A program made the translations under genes and the position numbers. This document shows positions 8,302-16,336 of a stretch of 16,336 nt of DNA, one piece after another. Source of the stretch: Cochliopodium minus (taxonomy: Eukaryota > Discosea > Himatismenida > Cochliopodiidae); contig JAMYWO010000312.1 in the NCBI GenBank assembly GCA_024220525.1, positions 26,828 through 43,163 on the forward strand, given 5' to 3'. Numbering within the stretch: the stretch's first letter is position 1; every line of letters begins with the position of its first letter. The notes beneath the pieces were generated by a model. That model did no database searches, was not told the origin of the DNA, and saw only the letters and a program-made list of their open reading frames with translations.

Positions 8302-11300
8302 TCAAAAACTAAAATTTGAGTTCCCTGGAAGTTTGAAAGGTCGAGCTTGTAAAAATAATAGTTTGGGCGAGCCATCCTTGGGAGATTTTAAAATGAGGAA
8401 CTCAACATCTACGCAATTACTCAAGTTCTCACTGAAATTAAGTTTGTACAAGAAGTAGACGTGAATTCTTTGTAACACTTGATAGAAAATTTGTGATAAG
8501 TGGTTATCCAACAGAGATTCATTTGGTGACAGCTCACTTGAAGTAATTTGTTCAACCTTTTGATAAAATGAAATTGTTTTTTTTTTAATTTTTTTATTAT
8601 CAAAAAAATACCGTTATTGCATTTCTATTTCCGTCATCTACATCGTAGAGAATGATCTGCTCAGATCTGTATTTTCCCACAGTAACCATTTCGTTACCCT
8701 TCTGCAAATTGATGTAATGAGATGTGATTCCTTTTCTGAATGGATTTGCTAAGAAAAATTAGGAAAAATTGATGAAAAATTATCAAAAAATTTTACCTGA
8801 TATTGCAACTTTTTGATGGCATTTTTATTTTTAGATTTTTTTAATGATTTATACAAAAAAAAAAAAAAATTATAACCTCCATTGGAGATGACCCTTTCAG
8901 ATTCAAAAAGAGGCATGACGAGTACCCCCATTTTGACAACTTTTTCTTCCACTCCGTACTCTTTTCTTTCAAGAAATGCCTTGGGAGTAAAAATAGAAGC
9001 CCTTTTTAAAAAAGTAAAAGAAAATGAATGGAAAAAAATTATATTTACCAAACTCTTTTGATGGAAATTTCTAATTTTTTGGATTGATTTTAAATTTAAA
9101 AATGGAGTAAAATTTTTCTTTACCAAAGTTTTCTGAATTACATTTGCTCTTCTTCAAAGGAATTGATTCTTGATTTATCAAAAATGTTGAAGAAAAAAAA
9201 TGAATAAATTATGTATACAAAAAAGTGTTTGAACCATAAATTCCAGCTCCGTTAAAACCAGGAAGATCTATTTTAAAATGATTTTAAATGATTTTATTTT
9301 TATTTTTTGAAATTATTACCTTCAACGTTAGTGGACGAACGAAAAATGAGACCGTCACAATCGAATTCATTTTCTAGTTTTCTTTGAAGCCATTTGTAGC
9401 ATTTAGCTTCTATGAATTTGAATACTTTATCATCCATTTTCCCATCAACAATCTATTTTTTGAAAAATAAATAATGAATAAAATAAATTAACTTTAATTA
9501 AATTTGTTTTTATTAAATTTTTTTTTTTAAATATAAATAAAATTTTTTTTATTAAATTTTTTTTTAAATGTAAATAAAATTGCCTTTTTTTGGATCGTTT
9601 GAAGGAGCTCAGTGGATACTTCTTTATGGTTAAATATTTCCTCTAATTCTTCTTTGCAATAAGTCTCGATGTGTTGTTGGAAATGAAAAAATGGAATACC
9701 TATCAAATACAATGAAAAAAAAATAAAAAAATAAAAATAAAAATAAAAATAAAAATAAAAAAAAAAAAAAAAAAAGAAAATAATTGAAGAATATAATAAA
9801 TAATAATAACGAATTAATTTTAAAAAATTTACAGAAGCCGTTTGGGGAAATACAACTCACATTTTTGAATTTTGGAGTAGCTGTCAATACTCTGACCACT
9901 GACAAAAGCTGAGACTTCGTTCCAACAGTGTCGCTCATTTTGTAGACTTTTTTGAGACTTAACAAACCATCTAAAATAATTAAAAAGATGAAAAAAATTA
10001 ATTAACGAAAATGATAATTCATAAATAAATTAATAAAATAAAATAAAATATTAAAAAATTAGATCTAAATAAATGGTAAAAAATAAAATATTTAAAATAA
10101 ATAAATGTACTTTTAGAAATTTCGAAGGGATCTTGTAGATTGAACTTTATTTTACTTACAGATGTCTTTCTTATTAAAACATCCGTTGTATTTCTTTTGT
10201 TTTCTATCTCGAGAAACTCCTGCTCTGAAATTTCTTCGAGACTCCACCCTTCATTATTACAAAGAAGTGAAACGTACTTGCCTTCAAGCTCCTTAAGCAG
10301 GGGATTGTTTATTGCTTCTTTGATGTAAATATTAGGTCTTTCTCTGTTAGCAGAGAGTAAACCTACATCAATTTTTTTTCAAATTTTTTTTTAAAATTTT
10401 TTTTTTTAATTTTTTTAAAATTTTTAAAATTTTCTTTAACAAATTTATACTTACAAACCTTTGGTGGATTTTATTTGATTAATCAACTTGTTTTTTATAA
10501 TCAAAAAAATTTTACATGACAAAGAGGGGTTTGTTGTTTTGAAGTGATCTTTAAATAAAGGTTAATTATTATAATCCCATTACTTTTTTTATTTTTTTAC
10601 AAGAGCCTTTATAAATGGGATATCAAGCGGAACTAAAATATATTAAATTATTTTTTTTTCTTAAAAAAAAATTCTCAGACCATCATCTGTTACAACTATG
10701 TCACTTGTAGTTAACGTATCCATCAAATTTTCTTCTAAGCAATTTTATCATCTTCAATTTTCCTTTTAAAAACAAAAATTAAAGAAAATAAAAAAATTTT
10801 TATTTAATGTTTTAAAATAATAAAAAAATTTATTAAACATGTTCAATTTTAAAAAAAAAAAAAAAAAAAAAATTAATTAAAAATACAAACATTATTTTTT
10901 TACCACTAATGCGTCCTAATGTATACGGCTGATATTGCAAATTTCCAAACAAAAAATCATCTTCAATGACTTTTATTGAACCGTTGTTGGATTGGAGCAT
11001 TTCTCTCTGCTGTTGAGAAGTGGGACGAAAGTGGAGTTTGTCCACAAAATACTTTGCCTCTTTGTAAATAATGCCAAATATTTCTTCAAGTAAATTGAAT
11101 TTTAAACCATCACCTGGCCACTAGATTTATTTTTTTATTTTTTTATTTTTTTATTTTTTATTTTTTTATTTTTTTATTTTTTTATTTTTTTATTTTAGAG
11201 AAAGTTTTTTTTTATTTTTCTTTAAAAAAAAAAAATGTTATTTACTAACTCCAAAGTGTACATATCCTTATCTTCAAAATATTTTGTAATGGTCAGCAGA

Positions 11301-12041
11301 AAGTATCTTCTGTTCACGTCGTTGTACATCACCTTGTTGAAATCGCTATTACTCAAAAACTCTTTGTGCTCCCTGTCCAAATAAATGAACTGGCTAATCC
11401 ATCGATAATGCCTAACAATTAAAATAAATAAAATTAAATTTCGGATATATTTTAATAAAAAATTTCCAATTATCTTAAAAATGTTTTTTAAATTATTTTT
11501 TTACCATGACCATCGATGACTTTCCAAAAAATATACCTGGGGGATTTTTAGAATACCTATTAAAAATATCTTTGATCTTACTTGTGGCTTGACTGAGTGT
11601 TTCCTATCGATGATCGCTTTGACCACTTTGGTTTTGGAGAAGGTTGTGTTTTCCGGAGATGAACATACTGCTAAGAAATCTATATCCGAATCGATCCGGC
11701 TCGAGTATTCATAAGCTCTCATTTTGACTATTTTCAAGATAAACATTGTTTATTCTAATAAAAAAGAGTATATATATCTTGAAGAAAGAATTCATTTATG
11801 TAATTTAATACTCGTTGAATTTTTATAATATGATATGTCCTAATAAAATTTCAATGGCTTTTAATTTTATGAAAACCCAATTAATTTAATTTTTGAAAAG
11901 GAAGAATATTTTACAATCATTATAATTGATATCTCCCTTCAAAGATTTCCAATCAGTAGCATCTTTAGGATCTTCATTGGGAAGTCCCATAATATTATTT
12001 CCCATCAATTTGAAAAACTCAATTTTATTTTTATAACTCAT
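8302..12041 (-). CDS. Dikinase-like protein: swivel-His domain then PPDK_N ATP-grasp
   Basis: Twenty exons: 12041-11915, 11727-11582, 11536-11505, 11411-11246, 11120-10904, 10734-10681, 10632-10601, 10548-10516, 10486-10459, 10362-10111, 9970-9833, 9699-9584, 9452-9320, 9267-9235, 9168-9124, 9070-9049, 9001-8877, 8808-8797, 8748-8612, 8556-8302 (TGA), 700 residues. Residues 1-230 are an unassigned N-terminal region with VYFLESHRWSWHYRW. A swivel (PEP-utilising, mobile) domain follows: DIVVTDDVPLDIP (241-253) and QTPLCH, whose H269 is the likely phosphohistidine. The ATP-grasp PPDK_N domain runs from about 375: GTKSQLL, SPNGF, RSSTNVEDLPGFNGAGIYE (485-503), MGVLVMPL (549-556), SNGVAISANP, and the C-terminal LQARP (685-689). 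There is no PEP/pyruvate TIM barrel, so it is not a full PPDK or PEP synthase. Swivel-before-ATP order resembles glucan water dikinases; the substrate is unknown. Confidence 0.85.
8797..8808 (-). other. 12-nt microexon in the ATP-grasp domain
   Basis: The 12 nt lie between AG and GT and join phase-1 ends on both sides, giving SNGVAISANP, which fits the SGVA-F-S-R-N-P pattern of PPDK_N. Skipping it stays in frame but removes four residues of this conserved strand. Confidence 0.8.
9453..9583 (-). other. GC-AG intron in the dikinase-like gene
   Basis: After ATC-CAA-AAA-AAG the sequence continues GCAATT and soon meets a stop. No GT lies near the expected exon end, and the next exon starts after ATAG at 9452 in the same phase. 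A GC donor with good AAG|GCAA context is the simplest reading. Confidence 0.6.
10487..10515 (-). other. 29-nt intron in the dikinase-like gene
   Basis: The interval begins GTAAAATTTT and ends ACAAG, directly after the swivel histidine codon (TGT-CAT). Read through, it puts stop codons in frame. Removed, the reading continues LINQIKSTKG into the next exon. It is the shortest intron in this window. Confidence 0.65.
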
Positions 12042-12106
12042 TTTAAATTGTTGTCTTGTTTAAAAATAAATATTTAATGTGAATGACCAAATCTCATTTT
12101 ATTGTT

Positions 12107-13906
12107 TCAAAACTTGTGAGGAATTTTCTCCTTTTCAAAAACGATGCGAAGAGTCTCATAAATGTCATAGCAAACAGTTTTGGCGGGAAAATCTTTGTCG
12201 TTGTCTTCTTTGGATTGGAAAACTCCAGTACGCACAAGGACAGAGTGGAAGCCTTCCCCTTGATCGTTGCAGCCCTTAATGTCACTGAGGGGGTTGTCTC
12301 CAACACCTAAAAACAATAAAAAAAAATAAAAATAAAAATAAAAGTAAAAATAAAAATAAAAATAAATAAAAAATAAAAAAAATAAAAACAATAAAAAAAA
12401 TAAAATAAAATGTTCCAAAAAATGTATACAATAGACAGTTGTGATTTTTTTGTTCAATTTGTTTGCTTCAATTTCTAATTGTTTCTTTGCAAAACGATAG
12501 ATGAGAGGGTGCGGCTTTCCGTGGAAACTAAAGTTTTTGATTTCGACGCCATATGAAGAACAGACAGACTGAAGAGTGAGGAAAAAAGAGCCAAGAGTCA
12601 ATCTACGTGAAAAAAATTTAAAAATTGAAAATAAATTAAGCAAAAAAAAACAAAGCGGATATCAACAAAAAAAAAATTTGTTATTTCCATAATTTTGAAC
12701 ATGTATTTTAATATAATTAAAAGTTTCAAAAAAGAAATGATACCTAGGAAGCTGATAAATAGCTTTATAATCAAAATCAGGGTTAGCAACATGAACCTCG
12801 ATTTGCTCCTCATTTTCTTCTCTAGGAGGAACAGGGTCAAACTCAAACAAGTTTTGGTCTTTGTTGTAACCCTTCAAACTGGCAGTTCTTCCGTTGGTTA
12901 CTATAAGATCGGTGAAGATTTGGAGGCTTTCGCCCCAGTTCTGCGTTTCTGCGAATATTAGAACGGCATGGATCCTCTCTTCCTTCTTTTGGAGCAGGAA
13001 ATCATAGTTAGGTACTGTTGTGTATTCTTTCGAAGGAAATCTGTTTTTTTTTGAAGAATAAAAGATAAATAAATAATGTTTCGGGCAAAGAATTTCAAAG
13101 TAATTTTAATTATATAAATATCTATTATAAATCATTCAAATGTTTTCTGAAAAATTTTTTTGGGAAGCTCATTGTTCCCCAGATTGAAATATGTAATGTT
13201 TTGAATTAGAAATTTCTAAGAAAGCATATGTGATATTTTTTAAAAATCTTAAATTATTCGAAATTTCTAAGCATCAAACAGAAGTTCTGTTTATATCAGA
13301 TCATTTCAAGTATAATGGTGATTACTTATAAAAAGTTCTTGATGGAAAGTTTTACAAGTATGGTCTTTCTTCTGTATATCTTGAGAAGGTGATATATTTG
13401 TCAAAATTGAATTCTTTCGCAATTTCCTCTTCATATTCTGCACATCTTTAATTTTAAGGGATTATATTACAAGCAAAATGTGATCCTTATCATACCTTGA
13501 TGCAACCAATACCAATTTTCCTTTAAATTTTTCAACTAATTCTATCTTTTGTAAAATTTGATTTGAGTATTTTCAAATATTTGAATTTATTGGTAAATTT
13601 CTTGCCATTGAAGAATGAGATGATATTATCTGTTCTTTTCTCAACTATTATAATAATAATATACAGTTTTAGTCAAACAAAAAGAGGAAATTAATTTTTG
13701 AGAATTACCTGATAATCGAGCACTTTGCTCACCTTGTTGGCTTTTATTTGTGATGGATATCCACCCCCATTAGTTAAAAAAACATAGGGAATCTTATTTT
13801 CTTCGAGAATTCTCAAGGATTCAGTTGATTTAGGGATTTGATTATTCCCTCTAATAAATACTCCATCTATATCTAATATAAAGGCGGGTGTTTCCATTTT
13901 TTCCAT
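12107..13906 (-). CDS. HAD-superfamily IIA hydrolase, CECR5/HDHD5-like
   Basis: Seven exons: 13906-13709, 13644-13606, 13545-13496, 13445-13356, 13040-12744, 12602-12430, 12306-12107 (TGA), about 348 residues, in the family range. All HAD motifs are present: motif I ILDIDGVF (nucleophile D12, D14), motif II VFLTNGGG (42-49), motif III Lys in FHGKPHPLIY (K254), motif IV VGDNPLSDI (284-292). SSHSSM and AVLIFAETQNWGESLQI match the CECR5 branch (TIGR01456). Members are often mitochondrial in animals, and their substrates are poorly known. The start is chosen at the first ATG near motif I (a second lies at 13897). The frame is open upstream to 13990, and a TTTTTGCAG acceptor-like site at about 13940-13932 hints at a 5' intron or a longer N-terminus. 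One intron (13605-13546) needs a GC donor. It follows the dikinase-like gene's start by 65 bp on the same strand. Confidence 0.9.
13041..13355 (-). other. Longest HAD-gene intron, with inverted repeats
   Basis: This 315-nt GT-AG intron is less repetitive than others here. It holds a perfect 8-bp inverted repeat with a 1-nt spacer (aaacagaa/ttctgttt, 13276-13292), a second hairpin-like pair tgggaa/ttcccca (13161-13181), and two copies of gaaatttctaag (near 13210 and 13260). No coding sequence was found in it on either strand. Confidence 0.55.
13546..13605 (-). other. GC-AG intron in the HAD-type gene
   Basis: The conserved segment SSHSSM ends at ATG, directly followed by GCAAGAA. The frame hits a TGA ten codons later, and no GT is available near. 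The next exon begins after ACAAAAG with IELVEKFKGKLVLVAS, matching the family's SHTP-x(2)-LV-x-KY spacing exactly. Confidence 0.65.
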
Positions 13907-14024
13907 TTTTTTTTTTCTTTCAAAATTGGAACTGCAAAAACAAAATATATGATACACATGTTTTGTCAGCCTAGTGTAATATTGTATCAACTCTTTGAAG
14001 CAGACTAGTTAAAAAATAAAAAAA
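13907..14024. promoter_or_regulatory. Divergent intergenic region, HAD gene / membrane protein gene
   Basis: A 118-bp stretch between two start codons pointing away from each other, so it must serve both promoters unless the HAD gene starts further up. It is less A/T rich near 13960-14010 than most introns here. No specific site is recognised. Confidence 0.45.
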
Positions 14025-16336
14025 ATGAAAAAAATATTTTTAATCATCTTTTTTATATTTGCTTTGTTTATTTTTATTGAGATTTGGAAAATGGGGGAAG
14101 ATTTAAAGGAAGTGGGAAATGAAAATATGAATAACTTCAAATTTGATTCACAGAAAGAACATCCTCCCATCTTTCACAAACAAGATTCCATCATCGATGA
14201 TAAAGAAAATATAGATACCAGATCTCCTATTCCATTGAATGATGGGATATCTAATGGAATAATTGATACAAAATTGAAAGGTAAAATAAAATTATATTGA
14301 GATTATATCAATCCTTGAAATACATTATACTCCAAGAAGAGGAATATAATATTTATTCTTAATTTTATGTTTCTTGAAATTTATATTTAATCAAATTGTT
14401 TAATTTAATTGGATAGAATATAAAGAATTAATTTTTTCATGCACAAATGTTCATTCTTTTTACAAAAGTTCCAAAATCTAATTTACTTTTTTTCAGATCT
14501 TTCTTGATTATTGTGTAATAAAATATTTTAAAAAAGAAAAGAAAATAGAGAAAAATGTAATACAAGATCCATCTCTCACAAAATACTTGGATCTAAATAA
14601 TCCTTTCATCCAAGAGGTGGTAGTTGAGAAGCAAGACGATCCAAAATATGTGGAGCAAGTGACGATGGACGAGTGTAAAAGAGAAACAAATTCTCAAGTT
14701 ATCAAACAGTTTTTCCCAAATAGGTAAATAAAAATAAAAAAAAATTATTTGAACATTCCAAAAAGAAAATATTTAAACAAAATCTTATTGAATAAAATAT
14801 TTTGAATACTAAACGGGGACATATTAAATAAAAATTTATTTTTTATGTTAGTGAGATTCAGGTTAATATTTTATGGCAAATTAAAAATTTTTTTTCGGAA
14901 AGCATTTCTGCTAACAAATTAAAAATAAATAAAATTTGTCCCTAGAAAAATTGTTAATACTGAAAAATTTTTTGAATAAAATAAAAATTTTCATATCATT
15001 AAAATTTTAATTATTTGAATTTAAATATTTTTTAAAAAATAAATAAAAACAAATAATTTTTTTTTAAACTAATTAACCTTGGAAGGTTTGTGAGGAAAAA
15101 TAACAAGTTGATGTTGGATGGAGTGAGGGAATACGATAGAATCTCCACCATCACCATCAAACAACTTGCAGATTACTTTTACGGAAATTATCCGAAGCCT
15201 CCTGGTTACACTTTTCCTCCTTCCATAGACGAGTTTGAAGCCGAAGAAATCCCGTGAATTTTCTTTTAAAATTTTTAATTTTATTTTTATTTTTATTTTT
15301 TTATTAATTTTGATTTAATCAATTTTATTTTATTATTATTATTATTTTTCATTTAATTTTATTTCATTTAATTTTGTTTTATTATTATTATTATTTTTCA
15401 TTCATTTAATTTTATTTCATTTAATCAATTTTATTTTATTATTATTTTTCATTTTATAATACTTTATTTTTTTATTTTTTTTTCTATTATTTTTTTTTTT
15501 TTTTGTTTTAAATTTATTTTTTGTATTTTTTAGAGACGCCTCCATCATTTTTGTGGAGACCCAGTCATTAGCAAAGTTTTTTGATGAAATACACTCCAAC
15601 ATAAAAGGGAGGTACGTGATCATCTCTGGCGACGGAGATCTGTCTCCCTGCCATTTCATTTTGCCTTTAATTAAAAACATTCTACAAGAAAGAGTCAATG
15701 CCACTCATTACAAAGTCATTCATTGGTTCGCTGCAAATTGGTAAAAAAAAAAAAACAAAAATTTAAAAAATAAATAAAAAATAAAAAAAATTCAAAAAAA
15801 TGATGATCAAAAATTATAAAATTTAAAAGCAAAAAATTTTTAAATAAATGAATAATAAGATTTTTTAAAAATAAATAAATAAAATTAAAAATTTATTGAA
15901 AATAAATTTAAATTTAAAGTATTAAAAAATTATTGAAAATTAATTATTTATTAAACTCAAAAAATTTCAATAAATTATTTTTTTTGAACGAAAAAAGTGA
16001 CAAAACGGAAGAAGAGATAGGAGTAGATAGATGGACATGTATCCCAATTGGTATCAGTCAATGGCTCCACCAAAAATGCATCATGCAAAAGGCATACTCC
16101 AACCATATTGGTCTCGACTCCTCTGTGTATGGACTGAGTCCTTATCCGGGAATAGAAAACTCTGTAATAAACCACAAAGAAGCATGTAATTTTTTTATTG
16201 TATTCATTATATTTTTTATTTTTTATGTTTTGTTTTTTTTTTTATATTTTTTTTTTATATTTACTTTCTTTTTGAATAGTTCTACCAACGAATATCGTTT
16301 TGTTGATTTTCAAAATGTATTTATCGGACACTCCAC
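14025..16336 (+). CDS. Type II membrane protein, unknown; possible glycosyltransferase
   Basis: Six exons, the last cut by the right edge: 14025-14280, 14537-14723, 15086-15253, 15534-15740, 15998-16185, 16280-16336. The N-terminus MKKIFLIIFFIFALFIFIEI is a signal anchor, followed by a polar stem of about 100 residues, the usual build of Golgi-lumen enzymes. The later part reads ITIKQLADYF, then SIIFVETQSLAKFFDEI, YVIISGDGDLSPCH, HWFAANCDKTEEEIG, WTCIPIGISQWLHQKC. The pattern of an S-G-D loop, H-W-F-A-x-N-C and C-I-P-I-G recalls uncharacterised eukaryotic proteins suspected to be glycosyltransferases. That is from memory and is weak. The exon 2 start is ambiguous: 14537 (AAAAAAG) or 14549 (AATAG) both fit and differ by four codons. 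The 3' end is missing. Confidence 0.7.
15311..15450. repeat. Imperfect tandem duplication in an intron
   Basis: The word tttaatcaattttattttat with its following attatt occurs at about 15314-15340 and again at 15420-15445. Between them, tttcatttaattttatttcattta-like blocks repeat. It lies inside the 280-nt intron 15254-15533 of the membrane protein gene. It looks like slippage-driven expansion. Confidence 0.7.

Noticed and set aside
9834-9860. GTGAGT at 9860-9855 as a splice donor in the dikinase gene
   Set aside because: It looks like a strong donor, but reading on gives SPNGF, the conserved P-x-G-F of PPDK_N, and the next GT (9832) gives the phase needed for CIPFFHFQQH.
12079-12310. Overlapping plus-strand frames opposite the HAD motif IV exon
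   Set aside because: The minus strand here reads VGDNPLSDIKG and continues in frame with the HAD gene, so the plus frames are shadows.
14495-14536. Acceptor TTTTTTTCAG at 14496 for exon 2 of the membrane protein gene
   Set aside because: It has the best pyrimidine tract, but joining it to the preceding exon gives a TGA after three codons. Acceptors at 14536 or 14548 keep the frame.
1-16336. Bacterial genome or an organism with reassigned stop codons
   Set aside because: Apparent in-frame stops always fall inside GT-AG or GC-AG introns. TGA and TAA end the complete genes, and the families include eukaryote-only ones such as Nse4.
1-16336. tRNA, rRNA or transposon sequences
   Set aside because: No GC-rich cloverleaf-like segment, rRNA core motif, transposase or reverse transcriptase motif, or long terminal repeat was found by reading both strands. 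A covariance search would be needed to exclude small RNAs fully.

Overview
This is nuclear DNA of an AT-rich, intron-dense microbial eukaryote (protist). The evidence is seven genes that read only as exons joined across short A/T-rich introns. I reconstruct 66 exons and 59 introns: 57 are GT-AG and 2 need a GC-AG donor. Coding exons cover about 53% of the window. The standard genetic code fits, with TGA and TAA stops and no in-frame stop inside any exon. Protein families such as Nse4, an EF-hand two-pore K+ channel and a CECR5-type HAD protein are eukaryotic. The species cannot be named from the sequence. The style (A/T tracts in introns, an RCC1-repeat protein, microbial-type PARG) would suit a free-living protist such as an anaeramoebid or heterolobosean, but that is a guess. 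No tRNA, rRNA, transposon or CRISPR was recognised.

Layout, left to right: (1) 5' part of an RCC1-repeat gene, minus strand, running off the left edge (643 to 1). (2) About 970 bp of intergenic DNA with small repeats. (3) A tandem-pore K+ channel with two EF-hands, minus (3425 to 1614). (4) The SMC5/6 kleisin Nse4, minus (5535 to 3754). (5) Head to head with it, 100 bp away, a PARG-type macrodomain protein with a large unidentified C-terminal half, plus (5636 to 8245). (6) Convergent with that, only 56 bp between stop codons, a 20-exon dikinase-like protein with a swivel-His domain followed by a PPDK_N/ATP-grasp domain, minus (12041 to 8302). (7) A HAD-IIA (CECR5/HDHD5-like) hydrolase, minus (13906 to 12107). 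(8) Divergent from it, the 5' part of a type II membrane protein of unknown function, perhaps a glycosyltransferase, plus (14025 to the right edge).

The genes do not form an obvious pathway. The only functional pairing suggested by arrangement is Nse4 (SMC5/6 DNA repair) and PARG (ADP-ribose removal), which share a very short divergent intergenic region. The most striking property is gene structure. Two unrelated genes each carry a 4-nt microexon placed exactly inside the defining motif: the K+ selectivity filter and the PARG NPGG loop. Further exons of 12, 14, 17, 22 and 24 nt and an intron of 29 nt were found. All exon models here are manual: they rest on reading-frame continuity and recognisable protein motifs, with no transcript data.
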